From the NCBI GenBank assembly GCA_036897625.1, contig JAYMTA010000109.1:1-40457 (forward strand): 40,457 nt of DNA, read 5' to 3'. Origin of the DNA: Pelargonium cotyledonis. Taxonomy: Eukaryota; Streptophyta; Magnoliopsida; Geraniales; Geraniaceae. Positions 28,067 through 40,457 of the stretch are shown piece by piece; positions within the stretch are counted from its first letter, which is position 1; each line of letters starts with the position of its first letter. The position numbers and the translations under genes were made by a program. The notes under the pieces are model-generated. The model was not told where the DNA came from and made no database searches. It was given only the letters and a program-made list of their open reading frames with translations.

Positions 28067-29455
28067 TGAGTAACAAATTTGGGTCTGAGGAAAGTTTGAA
28101 TTTTGAGGCTTCCAATGGATTCTTCAGCTTCAGAGCACATAAAAGTTGGTTTCTTTTGTGCAAAAATGATGAAAAAAATCTTATCCATTTGGAAGAACCG
28201 GTTAGCAGTGGCGGCTAAATTGTCGAACCCAAAAATGGATCCTTTATATAAACCGGTTCATTTCCTGAGAATTTTTTTAATAGTTTATTTTATACATTAA
28301 TTCGTTAAAAAATAAAAATTATTGGTTTTGTATTTGGCCAATGGCCTGTAGAGTATAGACGTTAACATGTACTAATTCAACACAGCCTTCTTAATAAATA
28401 AATAAAAATAAAATTTTAAGTTGTTTTTTCTTAAAAAAAATAAAAATACAAATATAAGATTTTGGTCCCTTGCACGTCTCCAATCAAAATAGAAAAAAAC
28501 GAAAAAAGAAACAACAATTAATGCATTTTTCATCATCTACTATTTTGTTTTCTTCAGATCCAGATCTCTCACATTCTCTAAACCTAAATTCGCAACCCTA
28601 AAATTGGCTTCATTTTCTTTGCATTTTTATTATTGTTGTTGTTGATGTGTCCGTTGATCACCGCCGGCTCTATGGGTTTCACGTTCACATTTATCAGCTG
28701 AATTCAGAGGTACGATTAGTCTTTGGAATTTGACCCTCCTTGTTTGGTCAACGAGAAAATATTGACCCAGATGGAAAAAGGATCAATCTTTAATGCTTTT
28801 CATGTTGCCCTTTTTTTTAATTCCCGTCCCTACCTTGGGTAGCTTAAAAGTTCATTGCTTTAGTTTTTTTTTCTTTTTGAATTTTCTGTTATTCCAAACT
28901 AAGCTGCATTTTCGTTGTCGTTGCTGTTTCACTTTCTGATCATTGTTTTTCTTTACGAAAATAGTGATCGGTTGGGTACTTTGGATGTGGGAAGATGATT
29001 ATTGGAAGATCATCAATGTGAAAATTTGCATCATTGTCTATCTGTTTGGTAGCAGGGAAACTGTAGTAAATGGAAGTATATTAAAATGTTCGAATTTCTT
29101 GGTTTGGGACCTAAATTTTCATATTTGTCTATTTTGGATTTCTCAGATTGCTAAAAGGTGGGAAATTTATGTTCTCATTATAGAATTTAATTGTTTTGCA
29201 TTGCGAGTCCAACTTCAATTTTGAAGTTCCGTCAATTTTGCTGTTTTTAAATCTGTTATGGGCTACATTTGATGTGTTATGATCAATAAGGAATACTATT
29301 GGCTCGTCATGACGATAATTTTCTATTCCTAATTGATTCATTGCAGTCATGATTTTGCCTTGCTTGATTTGTAAAAACTGCTGTAATTAATGTGCCAAGC
29401 TGTGCGTCTTTCAAAGCTATAAAGGAAGCGGGGAAACAGAGGTTTATGTGGAGCA
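28067..29455. promoter_or_regulatory. Shared divergent promoter region and NPG1 5' UTR
   Basis: The PPR gene (minus) and NPG1 (plus) point away from each other across this 1.4-kb gap. The NPG1 transcript probably begins near 28550. A 5' UTR intron is plausible from a donor at 28710 (CAGAG followed by GTACG) to an acceptor TTGCAG at 29341-29346, leaving about 110 nt before the ATG. Small frames here are not supported as genes. Confidence 0.5.
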
Positions 29456-32400
29456 ATGGCAGATAGTCAATCTACGAGTTCCAGTGAATATGAAGAAAGT
29501 TTTCGACAATTTTGTGCGAATGGGAATTGTATGAAAACTGCTGATGTCGAGGCAAAGCTCGATGCAGGGAATATTGAAGAGGCAGAATCTTCATTGCGGG
29601 AAGGATTATCACTCAATTTTGAGGTTGGTTCATCAATATATATATGCTGGTTTTTCCACTTTCATGTTCTTATCAATGAGTGAACAATAATACATTAGAT
29701 AATTCTCAATTGTGAATGATCAGAAGATAAGAACTGTCTTCAAATGTCAAATGAGTTTGTGACTGAGCCCTTCTACAAAACCCTATTGGAGCTCCTAAAT
29801 GAATATTTCAAAATAGACAAAAGGAGTAGTGGGTCAATTAGCCTTGTAACATAATCAAGACCTAATCATGAGGATTGAGAAACAACTTTTACGTATGCAA
29901 ACACTGACTTTTTTCTTATCCATTTTATCTGGAATCGTTCTTATTTGGATAACGATAAAATTGTTTAGGTAAGAATATGGAGAAACTGGTTCTGAACTAT
30001 ATATGTGAATCGATCTAAAAGCATGCAACAAGAATATGGGTGGTGTAAAAAATTTAACGTATTAGGTGAAATCACTCATCTTATTCATTGTGTTTGTTGA
30101 TTTATTCTTCCATAGATCTTATTAATTTTTTGTCAAGTTGTTTCGAAGCCGATACCTTGTATACAATTTCATATTACCTTATGTTCGGTTCTTGCCTGTA
30201 TAAAATCAGAACAACATTTGAGCCATTTCTTTGCTGCCATAGATATAGTGGCATGTATCAGATGTGATGATTGATGTTTGCTTATGGAAATTAACAGGAA
30301 GCTAGAGCCCTTCTTGGAAGATTGGAGTATCAGAGAGGCAATGTAGAGGGCGCTCTTCGTGTGTTTGATGGAATTGATCTGAAAGCTGCTCTTCAAAGGT
30401 TGTCGTCAAATTCTGATAAACAGTCTTCTAAGAAAGGTGGTGGACATGCTGCTGGCCTGGTTCTTGAAGCCATATACCTAAAAGTCAAGTCTCTTGAAAA
30501 GCTTGGAAGAGTAACTGGTATGGACATCTGATGGTTTTGGGTAGTTATACTTCTACTTCCACCTATTACTTCTACTTACAACTACTATTTTTTTTTTCTC
30601 TTGACAAAATGAGAAGAGCAATGAATAGTGATAGTAAACCTTGTTTTATGGGCTTTTGTAGAGGCTGCTAAAGACTGTAAGAGTATACTTGATGCCGTGG
30701 AGAAGATGTTCAGTAAGGGCATACCTGATGGTCAAGCGGAGTCCAGATTGCAGGAGACAGTTAGCCGTGCTGTAGAGCTCCTTCCAGAGCTTCTGAAGCA
30801 AGCTGGTTGCTATGGTGAAGCTATTACTGCTTATAGACGAGCCCTCCTTAGCCAATGGAACCTCGACAATGAACGCTCTGCAAGAATTCAAAAAGGATTC
30901 GCGGTGTTTCTATTGTACAGTGGAGTGGAGGCTAGCCCGCCAAGCTTAGCTGTTCAGGTTGATGGTTCGTATGTACCTAAACACAATCTGGAGGAAGCAA
31001 TTCTACTTTTGATGATTGTTTTGAGGAAACTTTGCCTTAGCAAGAGCACTTGGGATCCATCAGTACTGGAGCACCTCACATTTGCCCTATCTCTATGCAG
31101 TCAAACCTCTGTTTTAGCCAAGCAACTTGAGGAGATCGTGCCTGGAATTTTACATCGTGTTGATCGTTGGAATAGTTTAGCTCTTTGTTTCACTGGAGAA
31201 GGAGAAAACAAAGTTGCCTTGAATCTATTAAGGAAGTCTCTAAACAAACATGAGAAACCAGATGACCTTATTGCATTGCTAATAGCTGCCAAGATCTGCA
31301 GCGAGGATTGCTTGCTTGCGGCTGAGGGAGTGGGGGATGCTCAGAGAGCAATCTCTAATGCTCGTGGGAGGGATGAGCATTTAAAGGGTGTGGGTCTACG
31401 TGTATTGGGCCTTTGTTTGGGAAAGCAAGCTAAAGCATCTTCCTCTGACTTTGAAAGGTCTCGTCTTCAGGCTGAAGCATTGAAATCATTAGATGGGGCA
31501 ATGGCTTTTGAAAATAACAATACAGATCTTATATATGAATTGGGAGTTCAATTTGCAGAGCAACGGAATTTAAATGCTGCTTTGCGTTGTGCAAAGAAGT
31601 TTATTGATTCAACAGGTGGATCCTTATTAAAAGGTTGGAGGTTGCTTGCTCTAGTTTTGTCAGCTCAGCAGCGGTTTTCTGAGTCTCTAGTGGTCATTGA
31701 TGCTGCTTTAGAGGAAACTGCAAAATGGGAGCAAGGACCATTGCTCAAGCTGAAAGCAAAGTTGAAGATCTCTCAGTCACGACCCATGGATGCTATTGAA
31801 ACTTACCGATATCTTCTTGCATTGGTTCAAGCCCAAAAGAAATCTTTTGGGCCCCTCAGAAACCCTATTCAGGTCAGATTCTGTATGTTCTTTACAGACC
31901 TACAAAATTTGTTAAGATTAGAAATTTCAGTCCTTCCTAGTATATTCTAGATACTCCATCCGTCCCAACTTTCCCATTTTTGTTGAAATTAAGGATAAGT
32001 TTTCCCCTCATGACCCCTTGTGCTCTATAGTAACAAACACAATGGATTCTATTTTCTAACTAACTTATCTTAGGGATACTGTATTTCACGTATAACTAAC
32101 CAAAAATGTTAGGTGAACACTCATGTTAGAACACTTTTCTATGGGGAAAGTGGACACTCATTTAGTGATAGATGGCATAACATCATTCATATTATTATTA
32201 TTATTTGGCATAAGAGCTCACTTATTCAATTTTTAATGTTTTTTATTGGTAAACTGCAATGGTAATTGGAATTTTGGATATATTATTCTTCTAGTTCTAG
32301 TAGACATTTGATTTGATAAATGTGGAACAGACTGAAAATCTCAATGGTTTTGAAATTTATTTGTTTTGGGTTTGTCTTGTGTGAAGAAAATTAATGCACA

Positions 32401-33420
32401 TCTTATAAAGAGTTGTGATCTCCATATCAATGAAATATTTCTTCTAAATTCATTTATGGCCTCTCATCTTTGGTGATAGGTTGACGATGATATTGTCAAT
32501 GAAGTTGAAATATGGCATGGGCTTGCAAGTTTATACTCTAGCCTCTCACATAGCAATGATGCAGAGATTTGTTTGGGGAAAGCAAGAGATCTGAACAAGT
32601 ACTCCGCAGAGGTGCTGCACATGGAAGGCAAGAACTCAAACTCTGTTTTCTCCATTTTTATGTGCTGTTATTTTTCCTGGTAATAACTATTAACTACTAA
32701 CGGCAGTAGTAATTTGATTAGTGATTCACAAATACTATGGAGTATCATAAATAAACATAATATTACTGGTAAGTAGTGGTAACACGAATGTAGAGAGAAA
32801 GTGGAAGGATATTATGACGTTATGGTTATCATGGTTTTCACTAGTCTATGAAATAAAATAATATATGCAATGGTTTTCAGCCATATTGTTATGGATTCGT
32901 TGTCATACGTGCTTTCCATAAGATTTGATTTTTTTCTTATGAATCGGAACTAGAAAGTAAGTACTACTATAATGAATCTGTGAGCAGCGGATATTAGTTA
33001 TCAACCCCGTTTCACGAGTAGGTTTCCCAAATGAATATAAAACCAGTATCAATATCATATTTCTTATCACAATAAAAATTTCAATGTGTGACTATGCTAG
33101 GTCTTTTGCATGAAGGAAAAGGATCAACCCATGAAGCTCTATCTTCTTTTATCAATGCTCTTTTAATACAACCATCTTATGTCCCGTGCAAGATTACGAT
33201 TGGTGCCCTTCTCTCAAAAATGGGCCCAAAGACAATTCCTGTGGCGAAAAGCTTGCTATCAGATGCACTAAGAATAGAACCTACAAACCGAATGGCTTGG
33301 TATTATTTGGGGATGGTTCACAGGTATGATGGGCGAATGGTCGATGCTGCAGACTGTTTCCAGGCAGCAGCCATGCTTGAAGAAACTGATCCCATTGAAA
33401 GTTTCAGCGCCATATCTTAA
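29456..33420 (+). CDS. NPG1: NO POLLEN GERMINATION 1 (calmodulin-binding TPR protein)
   Basis: Five exons: 29456-29623, 30298-30517, 30662-31872, 32480-32627, 33101-33420. Phases agree throughout and give 688 residues, close to the ~704 of Arabidopsis NPG1. The fourth intron starts with GC rather than GT (32628-32629); using it keeps the frame and the conserved sequence. The N-terminus has the NPG1-type CMKTADVEAKLDAGNIEEAE, followed by EEARALLGRLEYQRGN. Tetratricopeptide repeats cover most of the protein, with conserved landmarks AYRRALLSQWNLDNE, FALSLCSQTSVLAKQLEE, SDALRIEPTNRMAWYYLGM and the terminal EETDPIESFS. In Arabidopsis, NPG1 binds calmodulin, is needed for pollen germination, and with its relatives joins the plasma-membrane PI4K-alpha-1 complex. 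The short N-terminal form (CANGNCMK) separates it from the NPGR1/NPGR2 paralogues. Confidence 0.9.
31951..32170. mobile_element. Decayed Stowaway-like MITE in NPG1 intron 3
   Basis: The left end TACTCCATCCGTCCCAACTT is a Stowaway-type terminus. The right end is poorly preserved (GGACACTCATTTAGTGATAG), so the length is approximate. It lies entirely inside the intron 31873-32479 and does not touch splice sites. Confidence 0.45.
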
Positions 33421-34286
33421 GAGCCTCTATTATGTCAAAAGGTTTGGATTAATAGTATTATCTCAACTTTATCCATCCATCTATCTACATGTATCTTCAT
33501 TAATCCGTATATTAACATCTTGCAGGGTAACCTTCTATGTTGTGTATCCTTCACCAATATCAGAGCCATCTTCGGTAACCAAGAGTGTGGAGATGGTTTT
33601 TATATTGTTCTCTACATTTAATATTTTGAATGTACTATTCGTCTTTGCCCTCATTTTCTCATCCCCGTGAAAGAAAAAAAAAAGCAACGGTTTACTCTAG
33701 TTATTGAACTTAAATAGGAAACGAAGAGGGGAAAGAAAATTTAAGTTACAGCAGTTGATATGATTGTAGGATGAATGAACTGTAGAGAACGTAGATTGGA
33801 AGTTGATTTTTCTTCAATTTGATTGGTATTTGGCATCGGTGCTCAGCTCTGTAAATGTATGTTATTGAACTGAGAATTGTTTACAAGGAATTCAATTGAT
33901 TTTTTCATCTTCCTATGTTATTGAACTGTTTTTTGTGTTCTTATCCTGGTTTAACCCATAGAGCTCTTATTCCAGATTGGTTATAAAAAATCTGTATCAG
34001 AATCAAGAGAATATTTCAAATATATGCAATCAAACCAATCATCTAGCAGATCAAACATAAGATGAAGGTAGATGAGAGACAAGAGACACATACAAAAGGT
34101 AGAGAGATTCCCAACATATCAAAAACCTTATTTCATTTATGTAAATGGTTCTATGTAGCTGACAACAATAGACATCTCACCTAAAAGCCAATATGTTGTT
34201 GCCTTCTTTAACACATAACACCAAGGCAATAACCCCAATAATATTCTAGTTACACAGCAGGAGTGAAGGTAGGCATTGCTAGATCA
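33421..34286. other. Convergent 3' regions of NPG1 and the polyamine oxidase gene
   Basis: Both genes end toward this 866-bp gap, which should hold both 3' UTRs. A possible 3' UTR intron of NPG1 runs from about 33441 to a TTGCAG acceptor near 33526. I see no separate gene. Confidence 0.4.
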
Positions 34287-37200
34287 TTACATACGAGAGA
34301 TCAAAAGCGGGACAGACACTGAGCCTTCCTCGCCCATGCCAGGCTGGAACAAGTCCAAGCCCCCATGACGCTCCAGACAGCGCATTCTGCAATCTTCAGC
34401 AGCCATAAGTCCTGTTGCGAATGCACCATGCACTGACCCTGGAAAGCTTGCACTGGTTGCTTCCCCTGCAAAGAATAGATTATCTACGGGAATCCTTAGT
34501 CTTTCATACAGATCATGGGACTTGCCTACTGTATCATAGCTATAGGACCCTAGAGAATTGCTATCTGAGCCCCATCGAGAAACAAGATACTGAATCTGCA
34601 TAGTTCAAACAAAATGTGGAGAAGTTGGAGAAATGAAGCGTATGTGATCCTTAAAGTGTATAAAAAACAACCCTAGAATAATTACCGGGGCAGAAGCATC
34701 AGGAATCATGTTTTTGAGCTGAGTGAATGCAAAGTTTGCAGCTTCTTCATCAGTCATTTTCTCAATATCTCTTGCCAACTGCCCGGCTGGCATGTAAACA
34801 AGAACAGACCGACCAGTAGCCTTGTGAAGATTTAGGAAGTAACTGCAGCTGTAAGTCGTCTCTGCAACAACTCCCAGGAACTCCACATTTGGCCAAAAGA
34901 CCTTGTCGAAGTGCAGCAATATCTTGTTTTCAGTACCCACACCAAGATCAGCAATGGCAGTTTCCTTCCAATCTGGAAGCTTTGGCTCAAACACTATGCT
35001 CTTGGATTTGAGCACACCAAGAGGCACAGTGATAATAGCAGAATCTGCCACAAATGTTCTTCCATCTTCTACTGTTACCTTCACTCCACTGATACGCCTT
35101 GCTATTTTTGTAACCCTAAGGAGAACAGGAAAAGACAACGGATCCCAGATTAAAAGCAGAAAGCAAGAAATAAATACTGAACAACCAATAGAGTATACAA
35201 GTATATATACCTGTGGTTCAATCGGATATCAAGACCTTTAGCCAGAGTGTTTATAACAGGTTGGTAACCCCGGACCATAAGCCCATGACCACCAGGGAGA
35301 AGCTCTTCCTGTGTGCAGAGGACATGAAAAAACAAACAAGCAGTCAATATATGCCCGGCCCTCTCAAGATTCAATATATTACCGGTACTACGACCACTAT
35401 TAGTATGATAGATCACCAACGAAAAAAAATGTCATTACTCCTAAGAATTTTATTTCCAGTAGAGTTTATTGCTAATAATATGTGAGAACATACCCCAGCA
35501 CAAAGTTCATAGCAGTTGAACAAAATATATAATTGCTTGAGGATTAAACTCACCTCGTCCCAGCCTTTAACTGAAATGGTATCAGCATCTGCAGCAAACC
35601 AACCTTCCATTCTGCACAAATACCACTGAAGTACCTTATGTGCAATCCCATCCAACCTGTAGATGGGTACCAACTTTTACATTAGTCTATTAACTATAAA
35701 TAAATGCATGTAAAAACTATTAAGGAATCAAATTGCATAAATAAGAACCTTAATTCAGGCCGTCTTTCAAAGACAGTTGTGATAGCACGAAGTATGGACA
35801 TGTCATCATTAAGTTCCTCCCTAATTTTTGCTGTCTGCATTTTGCAAAGTAAAAGCGAATCATAATACGTCCATAAAGCTTAAAGTATGGAGAACACTAT
35901 CATTAGAGGGTGAAATAGAATTAGAAGCATTGAGAGTAAAACATTTGAAGTTTCACTTGAGACAAAATTACAGAAGGGGAGAGAAAGATAGAATGCATGC
36001 CTCTTCCAATATGGTCTCAAATGTTTCACCAACCTTGGTGACCAACTCTTGAGGAATCTGGTTTCCATCTGTATCATAGAGAGCATAGCTGCAAAGAAAT
36101 TACACATCAACATAGAGTTATAAATAAAACATACAAAAAAACTGTTTGGATCCGTTAAAGTAACCTAAATTGAGGTTCAAAAGTTCTTCTCAATGATCAT
36201 TCACTCATATCCACTTTACAAACCTCGAATCCAACTATTTAGATCCATCAGCTACTATATTCAATACAAAAATCAGCAGGAGCAGATGTGGAAAAGCTCA
36301 AATTAGCACTAAGAATTCAGCATATATCAGAACTAACCACCACTAAGAATTCAGCATATATCAGAACTATATAATATGACATGAATGTACCTTTCCAAAT
36401 CATGATCATACAAAACAGAGTTGTCACCACTGGTGCGGTACAAAGGAAGTCCCAATCTCCCAATCAATGAAGCCAGGGGATTCTCTTGGGAGACACCATG
36501 CAACCTGAAGCATTCACAGTGAGATACAACATTTAATTTAAAAAAAAAGAAAATTTTTCCAAAATATCAAGACCATTTAAAGTTATAATAACAATTTACC
36601 ATGATGCTCCCAAGTCTACAGGAAAACCAAATGAGTAATCAGTGTGGACTCGACCACCAAGTCTATCCCTCGATTCCAAAAGGACAACCTGATAAAGAAA
36701 AATCATAAATCAATTAGTGCTTATCATTGTCATTCCCAAACCACATGTAGCAATATTATGCATATGTTTTTAACTGAAACCACCTAAGTGTTAAAGTACA
36801 ACCAAGTACTAATATGCAAGTTCAAAACCCACAAAAGGTCACACTAATTATCACATATCCAAAGGCAATACCCAGTAGTTTGTAAAGCTTAAGGGAACTA
36901 ATCTGATTTTCCACTGTATGTATGTACACCAACACAAAGCAAAACCCACTTAGATCACATTTTCATGTATCTGAAAAGTATAGTGGCCAATGCAAGAAGA
37001 ATACACGCATGCATAGCTGCATAGACCATCACCATGAAACTTAATATTCACTGAAGCTAATATTATATATGTATAATGTATTACACCAAGGTTTCAACTT
37101 TCGGGAAGCTGAATTATTGGTAGTTGAGTAATGAAGCTGCCCATAAAGAAACATTCAATTGAATACCTGAAATTCAGCCTCACGGAGTGCATTAGCAGCC

Positions 37201-37787
37201 GCAACACCTGACATTCCACCGCCTATGACAATGACAGATGGGGACTCCGACTTCCTCCAATCCCCATTTGAAGAACAAAGAGCTGCATCAAAAGCAATAC
37301 ATAGGAATTCAAATTACTGCCTTCAAGTAATATAAGCAATGCACTCATGAAAATTCATGCAACCCACTATTAATCACTGTTGATAACACTGAAGCATACC
37401 AGACATACGTATATGATTACATAATCTGAAGGGGAAAAAAAAAAACTTTATTAGAAAGTTTCTGCCTTTTTATTGTTCCTGAAATACTAGCTAGGACTCC
37501 TCCAGAATGGGTAATTATATCTCTCTCCACACTTCAAGTTAGTTATGGTTGTTATAGAATATTCCGAGATATATATAGACTATAAAAACACATATAGGCC
37601 AAGTCTAGAACTGAAATGTCCAAAATATCCTTTATCTCGTAATGTTTTCCAAAATAAATATCATCACTTCACAAAATTACAAAGCCGACACAATTATATG
37701 AAATTAAATAAAAAAAAAAGATGAAAAAATCAATTTTTTTAACAAACCTATATTCAACTGTCGATTACCCTTCAATCCAGACTCCAT
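34287..37787 (-). CDS. PAO: Peroxisomal polyamine oxidase (PAO2/PAO3 type)
   Basis: Ten exons on the minus strand: 37787-37748, 37282-37167, 36688-36600, 36504-36391, 36088-36001, 35834-35749, 35656-35554, 35308-35211, 35115-34686, 34595-34287. The frame is continuous and gives 490 residues, the same size as Arabidopsis PAO2. Residues 30-39 are the FAD-binding [10 protein letters not shown], followed by [12 protein letters not shown]; near the C-terminus is the FAD-contacting LFFAGEATS. The protein ends in Ser-Arg-Met, a peroxisomal targeting signal (PTS1). Family members back-convert spermine to spermidine and putrescine, releasing hydrogen peroxide in peroxisomes. The fifth intron begins with GC (36000-35999); no nearby GT donor preserves the protein. 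PAO2 and PAO3 cannot be separated with certainty here. Confidence 0.92.
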
Positions 37788-38318
37788 AATTTAACAATAA
37801 CCAGCGATTAGCAAGACAATTACTATTATTTCGATTACTACTTGAGGAAGATGATGATAATAATAGTAATGGGTCTATTGGTTTCTTCTCGAATAATTGA
37901 CGCGAGTAATGAAGGATATAAATCAGCAAACGTGTACTGAAGTGATTCAAATTCGCAGACGAAAACTCGAGATTTCCCAAGCAGCTCATGCGCCTCTTTT
38001 CCAATTCCACTCCCCCAAATTCTCAAAACTCTCCACCAATTCGGGGGTTTTCCGATTTTCCCACCTCCAAATCACAGAGATCAAGCGCGATCAGAGGTGA
38101 AAAAGGAGACTTGGAGAAGAAGTGACAGAGATTTCTGGAAAAAAGGATCTTAATTTTGCTCTGTAATGAGAGATATTTGATGGGAATTTTTGGACAAGTA
38201 GAGGTAAAAAAGAGGAGGAAGATAGAGAGAGAACTGGACTTGATAATTCTTGACAAAGTAGGATTTGGGTTTTTTTTTTTTTTTAGGTTTATGAGTTGAT
38301 TGTGGCTTTTAGCTTTGG

Positions 38319-38326
38319 GTTTTATA
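38319..38326 (-). promoter_or_regulatory. Possible TATA box of polyamine oxidase gene
   Basis: The minus strand reads CTATAAAACC around this site, about 535 nt above the ATG. It implies a 5' UTR near 500 nt or an unseen 5' UTR intron. Short frames between 37765 and 38256 are best explained as untranslated leader. Confidence 0.4.
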
Positions 38327-38339
38327 GAGAAATTGGGTT

Positions 38340-40457
38340 TGAAAAGTTGCTGTAAGAACTAGCGTACTCGCTTGGTTAGCTTGGCACGTGGAAGGAATGT
38401 ATACGAGGGTGTTTCTGTAATTTGACGTCAAAACTACCATAGCTGCATTAATTTCTCGTCACCATGCAACCCTAGCTGCGTGAATGAGAATAACACTTGC
38501 AATCGATTCCCGCTCAACACACGTATGAGGAAATATGAATGTTTTAACTATGAACAAATCTCGATTAGGAATTATTCTGAATCTTGTAAATTAGCTTAAA
38601 GATGTCAACTGCGAACGTGCAGATCCGCTCAAAAACTCTATGGTATAAATCAAAAAGAAAATAATAATCACTCCATCCAAAATAAGAAGACGAGTCAATA
38701 GCAATGTCAATGAAATTATAAAATAAGAAGGTTTAATATGCTATATTGATTTATTTTTAGGACATATTTTTATTACAAACATTACATATTTAAAGCCACC
38801 AACAACCAATTGAAGCAAAACATGTCTATCTATACATATTTAATAATGTGAAATGCCATATAAAGATATAAATGATGTAGAGAGGTTGGCAAGTATCAAA
38901 ATACATTGTTTTTCATGCCTAGCTATTGTGGTCCTGTGATATGTTCTTTTGGGAATTAATTCATGACACCGTTTTCAATAAGATTGAATCGGTAAAATAG
39001 TTTTGATTCCAAGAAATAAACTCAATGATTATATATTGTTAACCTGCAAACACAACATCTTAATTATTACATCGAAAACTCTTCTAAATTCGTGTCCATT
39101 TTTTAGAATAAAAATATACACTCTTTTGGAACACTAGTAAAACGAGTGCTCACATCTTTACATATTGATTACGAGCATTTATACCGTTGGGCCAATTATT
39201 AATACTGTTATCGTATCATGTATAAATCTTTTGCTAATAAAACAAAAAGCACGAGGAAATACCTGTTAGGTCACTACATATTTTAGGTCTACAATCCTAT
39301 ATAATATAATAAGTTAGAAAAGTGTAGCATACCGTCCAATAAGATTGCGTAATGCTTTCAAACCCACCGTCAAATAATTAATACAAGTTAATTCGGGTCT
39401 CGGTTTTGCACGGGTTGAAATGATTATCCTAACTCAAAACAAGTGCAAATTCGTTTAAGTTGAGTCATATTTAAATTACGTGTGTGAAATATATAGATTT
39501 ATTTAATTGCTCCACTTTATCACTAAGCATTAGTCAAATATATTTTATGAGACTCAAAACCACTAATTTTTGGCTACTCGCGAGTTCTAATTCAAATTAT
39601 CAACTCTGGTCTAATTATTCATACCCTCAAAGAGAATCATGTATATATCTTCTCCATAAAAATCAGAATGATTAAAACATTTGTATGATATTAATATATA
39701 GTTTACTTGTCGTACTAAATTCACCTATATATTTATTTATTTATTTTCATTGTTATAGCAAATTTCAATGGCTGTTTTTTAAAATATTATAGTTAAATAG
39801 TATGGAAAATTAGATGGAGACAAACCTATTTTTTAGAAGTGAGGTTCATTTATTTGGCAAAAAATGCTCCTTTTTCATTGATATGTATTATACATAACCA
39901 TATATAATATAAAAATCGAAAATGCATCTTTTATTTTCTTACTAGTAATGATTTTCACGTCACATGCTTTGTACATAAATCCAGCTTATCTCACAATCAT
40001 GCAAATGCTACGTATCATGCACAAGAAAGGTGACACCAAACTTGTTGAGTTTACATTACATTTTTAATTATATAAAAAAAGTTGTAATCTTTATGGTTGA
40101 TTAGAGAAAGGTTAAGAATCTTTTAAAACTTATTAATATTAGGGGTAATTACAATTTTCTACCATATGGTAGATCTTCTTTTCAGTTTCATATCTTATAC
40201 TTTTTTTGTATGTTTTTCCTATCCTATGGTTTCCAAAGTTTGTTCCGTCAGTTAAATTTGACGGAAATGACACTGTTTGGTCATGTGGCCAGCACATGAC
40301 CATTATATTTTTTTGAAAACCCGAAAATACCCTTGAATGTAACTATTTTTCTTCAACCTTAGTTCGCTGGAAAATGTATGAACTCGCCGGAAAATTCATA
40401 AATTTCTAGAAAATTCATAAACTAGGGAATCAATCAATTAATGAACCAAATCCCCCC
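38340..40457. other. AT-rich intergenic end of window
   Basis: No supported gene. A Stowaway-like phrase (ACTCCATCCAAAATAAGAAG) occurs near 38670. The stretch 40141-40345 has the style of a dispersed repeat (TTTGACGGAAATGACAC, then GTCATGTGGCCAGCACATGAC, an internal palindrome). Nothing else stands out. Confidence 0.4.

Noticed and set aside
28011..28163. Frame starting upstream of the chosen PPR start (TTG at 28163)
   Set aside because: It lacks an ATG and, after splicing at 28011, meets a stop at once; the frame from the ATG at 28066 joins exon 2 correctly.

Overview
This window is nuclear DNA of a flowering plant. Genes are split by GT-AG (and two GC-AG) introns, introns and spacers are AT-rich, and plant-type small transposons are abundant. 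The recognisable proteins (a pollen-germination TPR protein, a peroxisomal polyamine oxidase, a plastid-type PPR protein, an amaranthin-type lectin) point to a dicot. I cannot fix the family; asterid is only a guess.

Left part (about 1-22.4 kb): a young, rearranged, defence-protein-like region. It holds one intact intronless amaranthin-like lectin gene (1086-2504, minus; two beta-trefoil agglutinin domains plus an aerolysin-like C-terminal domain) and at least four broken relatives: a fragment at the left edge (3-338), a head-to-head inverted pair (6942-8069 minus and 8070-9417 plus), and a nearly full-length pseudogene (19151-20491, plus). The same region holds three pieces related to ribosome-inactivating proteins (RIPs): a frameshifted C-terminal fragment (10480-10796, plus), a short RIP-like ORF (17220-17807, minus), and directly downstream of it on the same strand a separate ORF resembling the DUF6598 domain that follows RIP domains in some grass proteins (14967-15848, minus). 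Between them lie a TRIM-like mini-retrotransposon, a 961-bp insertion with a 7-bp target duplication, a CACTA-like end, Stowaway-like and foldback MITEs, GA microsatellites and other repeats.

Right part (about 22.4-38.3 kb): ordinary conserved housekeeping/developmental genes. A 7-exon P-class PPR gene (22478-28066, minus; like Arabidopsis At3g59040) is divergently arranged with a 5-exon NPG1 gene (29456-33420, plus; calmodulin-binding TPR protein for pollen germination). NPG1 converges on a 10-exon peroxisomal polyamine oxidase gene of the PAO2/PAO3 type (34287-37787, minus; ends in the peroxisomal signal SRM). Reading frame stays open across all exon joins I propose, giving 570, 688 and 490 residues. 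The last 2 kb is AT-rich and I see no gene in it.

The most interesting points are: the lectin pseudogene palindrome, whose transcript could fold into a long double-stranded RNA matching the intact lectin gene; the separate but neighbouring RIP-like and DUF6598-like frames; and paired stem-loops conserved just after the stop codon of three lectin copies.
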